The position numbers and the translations under genes are program-made. A stretch of DNA of 64,000 nucleotides from UBA7672 sp044224605 (GTDB lineage Bacteria > Pseudomonadota > Alphaproteobacteria > Caulobacterales > Hyphomonadaceae), in contig JBGAKC010000001.1 of NCBI GenBank assembly GCA_044224605.1, positions 62,001 through 126,000 of the forward strand, in the 5' to 3' direction. A model generated the notes under the pieces. It made no database searches and was not told the origin of the DNA. It worked only from the letters and a program-made list of their open reading frames with translations. Below, in pieces: positions 25,026 through 32,468 of the stretch (positions are counted from its first letter, which is position 1; each line of letters opens with the position of its first letter).

Positions 25026-25787
25026 ATGCGGCTCGACTGCTACAAGATCCACGAATGGGCGCCGCAGATCGTGCCGGGACAGGGCCGCCGGGCCTGGATG
25101 GACGCCTTCGCCGACCGCCATCCCTATCGCTGCCTGCCGCTGACCATGGCGAATTGCACGGGCTGGGAGATCCTCTGCCCGGTCGGCCTCACCATCGAGT
25201 GGGATGGCGGCATGATGGAGGCCAACATCAAGATCACGGGCGATGAGGCCTGGCCGCCGGTGAAGAATGTCGCCGACAGCCATTTCCGGCGCGGCATCGT
25301 CACCTTCCACACCGGCCACCTGTTCCGCACCGAGCCGGGCTGGCGCGTGTGGGCGATGGGCCCGCCGAACGAGCCCAAGGACGGCATCTACCCGCTGCAG
25401 GGCCTCATCGAGACCGAGTGGCTGCCTTTCCCTTTCACGATGAACTGGCAGATGACGCGCCCGGGAAAAGTGCGCTTCGAGAAGGGCGAACCCTTCTGCT
25501 TCATCACGCTGGTGCAGGACACGAAGCTGGAGGAGGTGCAGCCGACGCTTCGTCTTCTGGCCGACAATCCGAAGCTTGAGGAAGAATTCAAGGTCTGGGC
25601 GGAAAGCCGCGGCGACTTCAACAAGCGCCTGCAGAACCGCGAGGCCGAGGCCATGAAGGAGCGGTGGCAGCGCCACTACATGCACGGCAAGAACGTCGCG
25701 GGCGGCCAGGCCGAAACCCACCAGACCAAGCGGAAACTCAAGGAGCCCAAGCCCATGGCCAAGCCCCTGCCAGGGCTGGGAGGTTAG
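25026..25787 (+). CDS. DUF6065 family protein
   Basis: A 253-residue cytoplasmic protein. It begins MRLDCYKIHEWAP and has MANCTGWEILCPV, TFHTGHLFRTEPGW, GPPNEPKDGIYPLQGLIETEWLPFPFTMNWQ and FCFITLVQD, all characteristic of DUF6065. The C-terminal 60 residues are charged (NREAEAMKERWQRHYMHG). Members occur in polyketide or glycosylation contexts and in isolation; function is unknown. It is convergent with the TlpA-like gene and overlaps it by four bases. Confidence 0.85.
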   Translation: MRLDCYKIHEWAPQIVPGQGRRAWMDAFADRHPYRCLPLTMANCTGWEILCPVGLTIEWDGGMMEANIKITGDEAWPPVKNVADSHFRRGIVTFHTGHLFRTEPGWRVWAMGPPNEPKDGIYPLQGLIETEWLPFPFTMNWQMTRPGKVRFEKGEPFCFITLVQDTKLEEVQPTLRLLADNPKLEEEFKVWAESRGDFNKRLQNREAEAMKERWQRHYMHGKNVAGGQAETHQTKRKLKEPKPMAKPLPGLGG

Positions 25788-26572
25788 GCCGGGGCAGGCA
25801 TGGCGGAGAGCTTGCGGAAAAAGTCGATCATCTGCGGCGACGCCCAACCTGCTTCGCCAGCTGAAACGTCGGACGTGTCGGCGACATAACCGAATATCTC
25901 GCCGCCGGGCGCGAAGATGAGTGTTGTTGGAAATGAAGCGCGCGAGCGATTCATGCTGGCGGCCGCAAGGACGGCGTCCACTCCAGTCGATTCAGCCGTG
26001 ACCGGCGCAAGGTTGGAATAACCTTTCACCTCGAACAGAGCCTTCACCGAACCCGGCGTATCCTTGCCCTGGGTATCCGCGTCGATCGTGAAAACGCCAA
26101 CACCGGCGCCGTCGAGCTCGCCCGCGAGTCGGTCCAGGTCCGGCAGTTCCGCCAGGCAGGGCGCACACCAGGTCGCCCAGATGTTCACAATCGTCCATCT
26201 GGCTTTGGATCGGGACAAATCTTCACCCGCGGCAAGCTTTGTGTCGATCCAGCGCATGCCGTCTCTCGGCGTCATGAGGCGAAAAGGCCCCGGCCAGGCT
26301 GGGTAGCCTTCGGGCATCTGCAGTGGTGCGCTGTCCGCCATCGCGTTGTAGAGCTCGATCCGGCCGTCCTTGACGTGAATGATGCCGGCGAGCATTTCGA
26401 CAAACGGAGGGGTGGACATTAGCTTGCGGAGTTCGGCGGGCGCTGCGGCGAGGTCGACATAGCTGTCGGGTATCCTGGCCGGCGGGACCGAAACGCGGCC
26501 CAACATAAACCCGCCCGCTGCCAGCGCTGCGCCAGCGACGACAAGCCCAAGACCTGTTTTCAAGTTGGTCAT
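25784..26572 (-). CDS. TlpA-like membrane-anchored thioredoxin-fold protein
   Basis: A 262-residue protein: N-terminal anchor (LGLVVAGAALAAGGFMLGRV), then a periplasmic domain. The redox motif is VNIWATWCAPCLAELPDLDRL, and the cis-proline segment is RASFPTTLIFAPGGEIFG. Such proteins reduce periplasmic disulfides, for example for cytochrome c maturation or copper delivery. About 70 residues between the anchor and the thioredoxin core (TPPFVEMLAGIIHVKDGRIELYN) are not part of the basic fold and may bind a partner. The ATG at 26572 fits the signal anchor. It is the last protein gene before tRNA-Gly. Confidence 0.88.
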   Translation of the reverse strand: MTNLKTGLGLVVAGAALAAGGFMLGRVSVPPARIPDSYVDLAAAPAELRKLMSTPPFVEMLAGIIHVKDGRIELYNAMADSAPLQMPEGYPAWPGPFRLMTPRDGMRWIDTKLAAGEDLSRSKARWTIVNIWATWCAPCLAELPDLDRLAGELDGAGVGVFTIDADTQGKDTPGSVKALFEVKGYSNLAPVTAESTGVDAVLAAASMNRSRASFPTTLIFAPGGEIFGYVADTSDVSAGEAGWASPQMIDFFRKLSAMPAPA

Positions 26573-26711
26573 GCGCCCCCTCCACGACAGGGCCAATCTC
26601 AAGCCGAGAAATGGCCGGATTGAGACGGGACAGCAGGCCCCTTGCATCGCCCCCGGCTTTTGGCCTATAGACCGCCCTCCCAAGCCGAAAGGCTTCGGTT
26701 TTACCCAGGAA

Positions 26712-26786
<75 letters not shown>

Positions 26787-26804
26787 AAAACTCTCTAAAA
26801 ACAG

Positions 26805-26846
26805 ACGGTTAGCGACACTCCTCCGAGTGTGGCGAAGCCGTTTTTT
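26805..26846 (+). terminator. Terminator downstream of tRNA-Gly
   Basis: Imperfect stem (ACGG...CACTC / GAGTG...CCGT) with a CTCC loop and TTTTTT at 26841-26846. Confidence 0.8.
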
Positions 26847-27268
26847 GGTTTGGGGTGGGATTGGGGCACGCCCTCCGTCCGCTGCAGATTTTTTTCGATG
26901 CGAGCAGATCAGTGTCGATGCGTGTTGTGCCCTAATGCGCGTGCGTATTGGACGCTCTAATTGGTGCGCCGCATATCGTTCACTGACGTGTGACCGCTAT
27001 GCGAATCCGGCATTGGCGGACGAGGCTGTCGGACTGAAATTGTCGCGTTTCGTGACCAGTCGGGACTTCGTCATAGACATCATGCCGTTCGCGAAGACAG
27101 GGAATGGACGGCGGCTTGACCGTTCCCCGTCGGCAAGTTGCCTGGTGGTTCATTGCGTTAGCGGAAACACCCCGAATCGACGAATTTTTGCTATACTGAT
27201 GTACTAACCTGCGGCATTTATGGTATAGCCCGGTTGCAATAATTCATGGGAAAAGGGAATACCGGACT
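26847..27268. other. 422-base gene-free region between tRNA-Gly and the AbiE-like operon
   Basis: No supported gene. A 126-codon frame at 26827-27207 begins inside the tRNA terminator and has unlikely composition. The right part is more AT-rich (GCTATACTGATG near 27190-27201) and probably holds the promoter of the AbiEi-like gene. An integrase gene, usual here in tRNA-targeting elements, is absent. Confidence 0.4.
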
Positions 27269-28084
27269 GTGCAGTATACGTCTTCCAGACCCCGCCTGCC
27301 TGCCGGACGTCAGCGTCTGGCCGAGTTGCTGCGCGCGGGCGGGGACGTCATTTCGCTCGATACTGCCGTTGGCGTTCTGAAGCTCGATCGCACGCGCGCC
27401 GCCAAGACGATGGCGCGGTGGGCCGAGCAGGGCTGGCTGCGTCGGGTAGGCCGGGGACGATATGTGCCCGCAACGCTTGGCACGCTCGAAAGCGGCCTCG
27501 TTCTCGATGACCCGTGGGTGCTCGCGCCCGCGCTGTTCGCGCCCTGCTATGTTGGCGGCCGCACCGCCGCAGAGCACTGGGATCTCACCGAACAGGTGTT
27601 CAACGACATTGTCGTCATGACGGCGCAGCCGTTCCGCGAGAAGGAGCAGCGCCGCCAAGGCGCGACCTTCACGCTAAAGGGTGTCGCCAAGGCAAAGCTC
27701 TTCGGCCTCAAGCCAGTCTGGCGCGGCCAGAGCAAGGTCGATGTCTCGGATGTCCACCGTACCCTCATCGACATGCTCGACGATCCGGCGCTCGGCGGCG
27801 GCATCCAACACGTCAGCGACTGCCTTGCGGCCTATCTGAAACGCGCCGATCGCGATGATGCGCTGTTGATCGGCTATGCCGACCACCTTGGCAATGGCGC
27901 CGTGTTCAAGCGCCTTGGCTTTCTCGCCGAAACCGATCCACGCGGTATGGCGCTGGTCGCTCCTTGCCGCGAGCGCCTCACCAAAGGCAACGCCAAGCTC
28001 GACCCGGCCCTGCCGTGTCCGCGGCTGATCTCGCGCTGGCGGCTCTTCGTACCGGCGCAATGGGCGAAGCGTGGTCCCCGATGA
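27269..28084 (+). CDS. AbiEi-like type IV antitoxin / transcriptional regulator
   Basis: A 271-residue protein. The N-terminus is a winged helix (RLAELLRAGGDVISLDTAVGVL then RAAKTMARWAEQGWLRRVGRGRYV), followed by YVGGRTAAEHWDLTEQVFNDIVVMTAQP and VSDVHRTLIDMLDDPALGGGIQHV, the pattern of AbiEi antitoxins. AbiEi represses its own operon and neutralises AbiEii without forming a stable complex. A GTG start at 27269 follows a purine-rich stretch (AAAAGGGAA at 27250-27258). The TGA overlaps the ATG of the toxin-like gene (28081-28084). The family call is good, neutralising activity is inferred. Confidence 0.85.
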   Translation: MQYTSSRPRLPAGRQRLAELLRAGGDVISLDTAVGVLKLDRTRAAKTMARWAEQGWLRRVGRGRYVPATLGTLESGLVLDDPWVLAPALFAPCYVGGRTAAEHWDLTEQVFNDIVVMTAQPFREKEQRRQGATFTLKGVAKAKLFGLKPVWRGQSKVDVSDVHRTLIDMLDDPALGGGIQHVSDCLAAYLKRADRDDALLIGYADHLGNGAVFKRLGFLAETDPRGMALVAPCRERLTKGNAKLDPALPCPRLISRWRLFVPAQWAKRGPR

Positions 28085-29547
28085 TCGACCGCCGTGAAAT
28101 CCTCGCCGAAGCTGAGCGGCTAACGTTGCTCCCGAACGTCGTCGAGAAGGACTATGTCCTCGGCTGGATGCTGGCCGGCATCTACGCCCATCCCGACATC
28201 AGCGGCAGCTGGGTGTTCAAGGGCGGCACCTGTCTCAAGAAATGCTGGTTCGAGACCTACCGGTTCTCGGAAGATCTCGACTTCACGCTCACCGACGCAG
28301 CGCACCTCGACGGGACCTTCCTCAAGCGCGTCTTCGGCGAAGTCGGGCAATGGATCTACGATCGCACCGGCATCGAAATCCCGGCCGACAAGCAAAATTT
28401 CGATATCTATCAGAATCCGCGCGGCACGATCTCCTGCGAGGGCAAAATCAGCTATCTCGGTCCGGTCTCACCGCGCAGCGGCGGCTGGCCGCGGATCAAG
28501 CTCGATCTCACCGCCGACGAGCGCCTCGTGCTGCCGCCGGTCGAGGTCGCCGTCTATCATCCGTACTCGGATGCGCCAGAGGGCGGCTTCACCGCGCGGG
28601 CCTACGCTTACGAAGAAGTCTTTGCAGAGAAGACGCGAGCGCTCGCCGAACGCACGCGGCCGCGCGATCTCTATGACGTCATCAACCTGTTCCGAAATGA
28701 GGAGGCGCGCCCAACGTCTACCGTCATGATCGATGTCTTGAAACAGAAATGCGAGCATAAGGGTATCGACCTGCCGACGCTCGTGGCGCTGGAGCCGCAC
28801 AGGGAAACCCTCGCAGGCTCCTGGTCGAACATGTTGAAGCATCAGCTGCCCTCGCTGCCACCCTGGGAATCCTTCTGGGATGGTTTGCCGGCGTTCTTCG
28901 ACTGGCTCGCTGGCGGTCAGGCGCCGGTCGTGCCGGCGGCGTATGTGGGCGGGCAGGGTGAAACTGTTTTGCGCGAGCGCGCGCTGCGCCTGCCGATCGC
29001 GCCCGCACGACAGGCGCATGTCGAGGTTATCCGCTTTGCCGCCGCCAACCGGCTCCTGGTCGAACTCGACTACCGCGACGTCGAGGGCCAACGCACCACA
29101 CGCATCGTCGAGCCGTATTCGCTGCGCCAGACGCAGGCCGGCGACATCATCCTGCACACCCACGATATCGGGAAGAACGCCCACCGGGGCCTCCGTCTCG
29201 ATCGCATTGAAGGCGCGCGCGTCACCAACCGCTCGTTCACGCCGCGCCATCAGATCGAACTGACGCCGACTGGTCCTGTCGCGGTTGCGCCATCGACGGC
29301 GCGCGCCCCGTCGACTGCAACGCGCTCGACCAGCGGCCTCTTCGGTACGGCGCGTCCCGCTCGCGCCCCGGTTCGTCGCTCGCCGGCGCGCCTTTCGGCG
29401 AGCGGCCCGACCTACGTGATCCAGTGCCCGATCTGCCAGAAGAAGTTCAACCGCAAGAGCTACGACACGAGGCTGAATGCCCACAAGAACGACTGGGGCG
29501 GTCAATGCTCGGGGCGAACAGGATATCTGGTCGATACGCGGTATTGA
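28081..29547 (+). CDS. AbiEii-like nucleotidyltransferase toxin fused to WYL-like and zinc-finger-like domains
   Basis: A 488-residue protein. Residues 1-210 are an AbiEii/AbiGii nucleotidyltransferase: WVFKGGTCLKKCWFETY then RFSEDLDFTL contain the G-G-T/S and D-x-D metal motifs; characterised toxins of this family transfer nucleotides, blocking translation. About residues 310-405 read as a WYL-like domain (RFAAANRLLVELDYRDVEGQ, RIVEPYSLRQ, HRGLRLDRIEGARV). An Ala/Pro/Thr linker leads to a C-terminal YVIQCPICQKKFNR...LNAHKNDWGGQC, a C2HC-type zinc finger. Usual AbiEii toxins are about 300 residues, so the extension is large. The start overlaps the AbiEi-like stop (ATGA). Confidence 0.82.
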   Translation: MIDRREILAEAERLTLLPNVVEKDYVLGWMLAGIYAHPDISGSWVFKGGTCLKKCWFETYRFSEDLDFTLTDAAHLDGTFLKRVFGEVGQWIYDRTGIEIPADKQNFDIYQNPRGTISCEGKISYLGPVSPRSGGWPRIKLDLTADERLVLPPVEVAVYHPYSDAPEGGFTARAYAYEEVFAEKTRALAERTRPRDLYDVINLFRNEEARPTSTVMIDVLKQKCEHKGIDLPTLVALEPHRETLAGSWSNMLKHQLPSLPPWESFWDGLPAFFDWLAGGQAPVVPAAYVGGQGETVLRERALRLPIAPARQAHVEVIRFAAANRLLVELDYRDVEGQRTTRIVEPYSLRQTQAGDIILHTHDIGKNAHRGLRLDRIEGARVTNRSFTPRHQIELTPTGPVAVAPSTARAPSTATRSTSGLFGTARPARAPVRRSPARLSASGPTYVIQCPICQKKFNRKSYDTRLNAHKNDWGGQCSGRTGYLVDTRY

Positions 29548-29557
29548 TCCGTCACAG

Positions 29558-30106
29558 TTACCGGACGCCTTGCATCCGCTTCTGGATTGCTAGCGCCCCG
29601 CTCATGCGCAGCCGGAAATCCAGCATGGGACGGCTGACGCCGTAGAGAATCTGGGCCTGCGCCAGCAGGCCGTCCAGCACAATATGCTTTGCCGCTTCAT
29701 TGGTGATGAGCAGAGCGCCACCGAGAAAATTCGCTTCCGCTTCGATGCCGCTATCATGAATGCGCTCGCCGTCAGACGTCAGCGGCGGCGTGCATTCATG
29801 ACCAAGGAAGCAGTGGGCGAGTTCGTGGCAAATGTTGCTGCGCTGGCGCCAGAGATGGTGAGAGCAGTTGTGCACGATGGCTGTCCGGCCGGCGCAGGGC
29901 ACGGTTACAGCTGAAAAGCAGCTCTCATCGATGCCGCAATGCGATCCCGGCGGATCGCCCAGCTCCGCCAGACGCATGAGGTCGATATCGAAGGCGCGGC
30001 AGATCTCGGCCGGATCGATCGGGTCGATCGGCTGCAGCCCCATGCGCCGCCGAATGTCGACGGCAATGCGGTTCGCGCGCGCCTTGAATCCCCGCGGAAA
30101 CCCCAA
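29558..30106 (-). CDS. ImmA/IrrE-type metallopeptidase
   Basis: A 182-residue zinc peptidase. The catalytic helix ICHELAHCFLGHE carries HExxH, and the third ligand is likely the glutamate in SGIEAEANFLGGALLI. Such peptidases cleave an XRE-family repressor to relieve repression, as in ICEBs1 and DNA-damage responses. It starts with TTG at 30106 directly after the XRE stop, with GGAGCAAG upstream, so the two form one operon. The XRE partner and the divergent ubiquitin-like genes suggest that it controls their expression. Convergent with the AbiEii-like gene. Confidence 0.88.
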   Translation of the reverse strand: MGFPRGFKARANRIAVDIRRRMGLQPIDPIDPAEICRAFDIDLMRLAELGDPPGSHCGIDESCFSAVTVPCAGRTAIVHNCSHHLWRQRSNICHELAHCFLGHECTPPLTSDGERIHDSGIEAEANFLGGALLITNEAAKHIVLDGLLAQAQILYGVSRPMLDFRLRMSGALAIQKRMQGVR

Positions 30107-30451
30107 TCACTTGCTCCGCAGCTTGTTGTAGGTGCTGACCACGATGTCCTCGATGAGCCTCGCGCTCTGCTTCGACAGCTTCGGGTCGGCGCGGAGCAGG
30201 GCGGTGATCTTGGCGATCGGCTCCGGTTCGCCTTTTCCTGCGCCTCTGATGAAACTCTCGGCCTTGAGGGCCGACCAGGCTAACAGCGCCGCAAGGCCGT
30301 TGACATCAGGGTTGGCTCCCTGACCGATCCGCGAGAGGGTCGATGCGTTCACGCCGGTCTCCTCGGCCACATCCTTCCAGGTCATCTGTCGACTGAGCCG
30401 GACCGCGTTGAGTGCGGCGTAGAAGGCTTCATTGTCGAAGTTTTCCGCCAT
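30107..30451 (-). CDS. XRE-family helix-turn-helix regulator
   Basis: A 114-residue protein with an N-terminal helix-turn-helix: LSRQMTWKDVAEETGVNASTLSRIGQGANPDVNGLAALLAW. The rest is helical (LLRADPKLSKQSARLIEDIV). It is co-transcribed with the ImmA-like peptidase and divergent from the ubiquitin-like gene across 122 bases. Likely a repressor of both directions, cleaved by ImmA under an unknown signal; that mode of action is inferred from ICEBs1-type pairs. Confidence 0.88.
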   Translation of the reverse strand: MAENFDNEAFYAALNAVRLSRQMTWKDVAEETGVNASTLSRIGQGANPDVNGLAALLAWSALKAESFIRGAGKGEPEPIAKITALLRADPKLSKQSARLIEDIVVSTYNKLRSK

Positions 30452-30477
30452 GTTCCCCGTCCTTGCATAAATTAAAC

Positions 30478-30539
30478 GAATTGCGATCTTGCAATTCCCG
30501 GATCAGTTTCATAACTACCAGCTGGTTGCGAAATCGCAA
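30478..30539. promoter_or_regulatory. Two inverted repeats between the XRE gene and the ubiquitin-like gene
   Basis: Repeat 1: GAATTGC-GATCTT-GCAATTC (30478-30497, perfect seven-base arms). Repeat 2: TTGCGA-AA-TCGCAA (30526-30539, perfect six-base arms). The two share a TTGCGAT/A core and lie in the divergent promoter region, as expected for XRE operators. A possible rightward promoter is TTGCAA (30489-30494) with TAACTA (30512-30517) at 17-base spacing, which would place repeat 1 over its -35 and repeat 2 just after the start. Promoter assignment is weak; the repeats themselves are directly visible. Confidence 0.6.
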
Positions 30540-30573
30540 TCGGCCAGCGCGATGCGCATATCATAGGTCAGTC

Positions 30574-30843
30574 ATGAGCAACGATCACGACGAGAAGAAA
30601 GAGAAGACCGTCACCATCTACATCGATGGCACGGCCTACGAAGTCCCCAAGAAAGACGACATCTCCTACACGGAAGTCGTGACGCTGGCGGATCCGACAT
30701 TTCCGCAGAATCCGCAGAACACCTACTCGGTGAACTACACCCACGGCCACGGCAACAAGCCCGAGGGCATCCTGGCGCCAGGAGCGAGCGTGAAGGTCAA
30801 GGAGGGGATGCGGTTCCGTGTTAACAAAACTGGCCAGTCATAA
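30574..30843 (+). CDS. Bacterial ubiquitin-like (multiubiquitin-family) beta-grasp protein
   Basis: An 89-residue protein. After a charged N-terminus it reads KTVTIYIDGTAYEVPKKDD, ISYTEVVTLADPTF and YSVNYTHGHGNKPEGILAPG, then VKVKEGMRFRVNKTGQS at the end. This matches the single-domain form of the multiubiquitin family: a ubiquitin-like beta-grasp fold that is the predicted substrate of an E1-like enzyme. It does not end in Gly-Gly; the tail is TGQS, so activation would need processing or an unconventional tail. The stop lies inside the next gene, which starts at 30818 (26-base overlap), a strong sign of coupled production. Confidence 0.78.
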   Translation: MSNDHDEKKEKTVTIYIDGTAYEVPKKDDISYTEVVTLADPTFPQNPQNTYSVNYTHGHGNKPEGILAPGASVKVKEGMRFRVNKTGQS

Positions 30844-31990
30844 CGCCGACATCCAGCGGCTAGTCGACAAGGGCTACGCGGTCCGTATCGACGGGCCGCA
30901 CCTTGTCGTGCGCGACATCCCTTATCTCGACGCCAACCGGCAGCTGCAGCGCGGCGCCTTCGTCGCCAAACTCGTTCATATCGACAAGGTCCGCGTGCAG
31001 CAGGATGACCATCAGGTCTATTTCGCCGGCGGCGTGCCTTACGGGCTCGATGGCCAACCGATCCCGAACCTCGCTGGCGGGGCGACGACCATCGCGCTCA
31101 GAAAGACGGATGTCGTGGTGCAGCGCTCGTTCTCCAACAAACCGCCGAACGGCTTCCCGGACTTCTTCGCCAAGATCGAGCACTATGTGACGGTGATCTC
31201 GGGGCCGGCCATGGGGCTGCACGGCGCAACGCCCCTGACGAAACGGATCGACGCCGACGCGGTCGAAGGATCGGTCTTCAAATACCCGGACACTCTAACC
31301 AGCCGCGCCGAAATTGCCGACCTTGCCGCCCTCCTCGCCAACGACGTGGTCGCCGTGATCGGCCTCGGCGGCACAGGTGGCTATGTGCTCGACCTGCTCG
31401 TCAAAAGCCCGGTCAAGGCCATCAGGGGTTTCGACGGCGACGCCTACCACGTTCACAACGCCTATCGCTCGCCCGGCCAGCTTGACGACAGCGATCTCGG
31501 TCTGGGCAAAACCGAGGTGTTCGAGCGGCGCTATGAGTCGTTCCGCAAAGGCCTCTCGCTGCACCGAAAGTACATTGACCGCTCGTGCGCCGAAGACTTT
31601 TCCGGCGTCACTTTCTCTTTTGTCTGCGTCGACAAGGGCTCGGCGCGTGCCGAAATATTCGACTTGTTGATCAGCCTCAACATCCCCTTCATCGACGTCG
31701 GCATGGGGCTCGACCGCAAGCAGGGCGGCCTGTCAGGCCAGGTCCGCACGACCTACTACGCGCCGGAGACGGCGGCGGCGGTCCGGGACAAGCAACTTGC
31801 GCCACTGTCGGATGATGCGGACGACATCTATCGGAAAAACGTCCAGATCGCCGAACTCAACGCCCTCAACGCCTGCTATGCGGTGATACGATTCAAGCAG
31901 CTGCGCGGGTTTTACGCGGATGGAAGCGGGGCCTACAATCTGCTGACCGACATCGCCAATCTGAAGACGTTTTCAGAGACCGATCTATGA
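30818..31990 (+). CDS. E1-like ThiF-family adenylyltransferase with extra N-terminal domain
   Basis: A 390-residue protein starting at GTG 30818. The adenylation domain (about 160-390) has the nucleotide loop AVIGLGGTGGYVLDLL (GLGGTG at 182-187), D206/D208, N214 and R217 in FDGDAYHVHNAYR, K231 in LGLGKTEVF and VDKGSAR at 271-277. These are the Ubl-adenylation residues of the E1/MoeB family. No CxxC zinc pairs are seen. Residues 1-155, including SNKPPNGFPDFFAKIEHY, form a separate domain, probably DUF6791, and contain no cysteine; the first cysteine is C257. Catalytic cysteine assignment is therefore open. The stop overlaps the DUF6527 gene start. Confidence 0.85.
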   Translation: MLTKLASHNADIQRLVDKGYAVRIDGPHLVVRDIPYLDANRQLQRGAFVAKLVHIDKVRVQQDDHQVYFAGGVPYGLDGQPIPNLAGGATTIALRKTDVVVQRSFSNKPPNGFPDFFAKIEHYVTVISGPAMGLHGATPLTKRIDADAVEGSVFKYPDTLTSRAEIADLAALLANDVVAVIGLGGTGGYVLDLLVKSPVKAIRGFDGDAYHVHNAYRSPGQLDDSDLGLGKTEVFERRYESFRKGLSLHRKYIDRSCAEDFSGVTFSFVCVDKGSARAEIFDLLISLNIPFIDVGMGLDRKQGGLSGQVRTTYYAPETAAAVRDKQLAPLSDDADDIYRKNVQIAELNALNACYAVIRFKQLRGFYADGSGAYNLLTDIANLKTFSETDL

Positions 31991-32388
31991 ACGAGATTGT
32001 CCTGCAGCGCGTCGTCGCAATGCCGCGCGAGTTCGCGCCAGGAATCCTCTATGTCTCCGACGAGTTCGGTGTCGCTGGCCATCTGTGCGCCTGCGGGTGC
32101 GGGAGCAAGGTCGTCGTTCCGCTCGGCCCGGTGGAGTGGACGTTCACGGAACGGGGTGGAAGGCCATCGCTCCGCCCCTCGATCGGCAACTGGCAACTTC
32201 CTTGTCGATCGCACTATGTGATTCGCGATGGCCAAATCGTCTGGGCCGGGAACTGGACCGAAGCGCAGGTACTGTCGGGACGTCGAGCCGAAGAGAAGCG
32301 GAGACACGAATACTATGCCGCCCGCGACCGGCAACGCTCACTTTTGTCGCGTCTGTGGAGATGGATTGCCCGGCGCTTCGGCGGCTGA
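31987..32388 (+). CDS. DUF6527 family protein, candidate ubiquitin-like processing enzyme
   Basis: A 133-residue protein. Visible motifs: GHLCACGCGSKV (H32, C34, C36, C38), SLRPSIGNWQLPCRSHYVIRDGQIVW (S65, C73, S75, H76), and a basic amphipathic C-terminal tail. The Cys/His set is typical of DUF6527 and suggests a metal site. DUF6527 genes accompany bacterial ubiquitin-like operons and I recall that they are proposed to be peptidases that process the ubiquitin-like protein; I cannot verify this here. Its start overlaps the stop of the E1-like gene by four bases (ATGA). Confidence 0.8.
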   Translation: MNEIVLQRVVAMPREFAPGILYVSDEFGVAGHLCACGCGSKVVVPLGPVEWTFTERGGRPSLRPSIGNWQLPCRSHYVIRDGQIVWAGNWTEAQVLSGRRAEEKRRHEYYAARDRQRSLLSRLWRWIARRFGG

Positions 32389-32468
32389 TCGCTTTAGCGG
32401 TTCTCTTTGAGCTTGACTTAGTCCTGCGGCACGCTTTCTGACGTCAAGGCAATCGCCCCGCCAAGTTC

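Noticed and set aside
26827..27207. An open frame of 126 codons directly after tRNA-Gly as a possible integrase remnant
   Set aside because: It starts within the tRNA terminator and shows no recombinase motif (no R-H-R-Y set).
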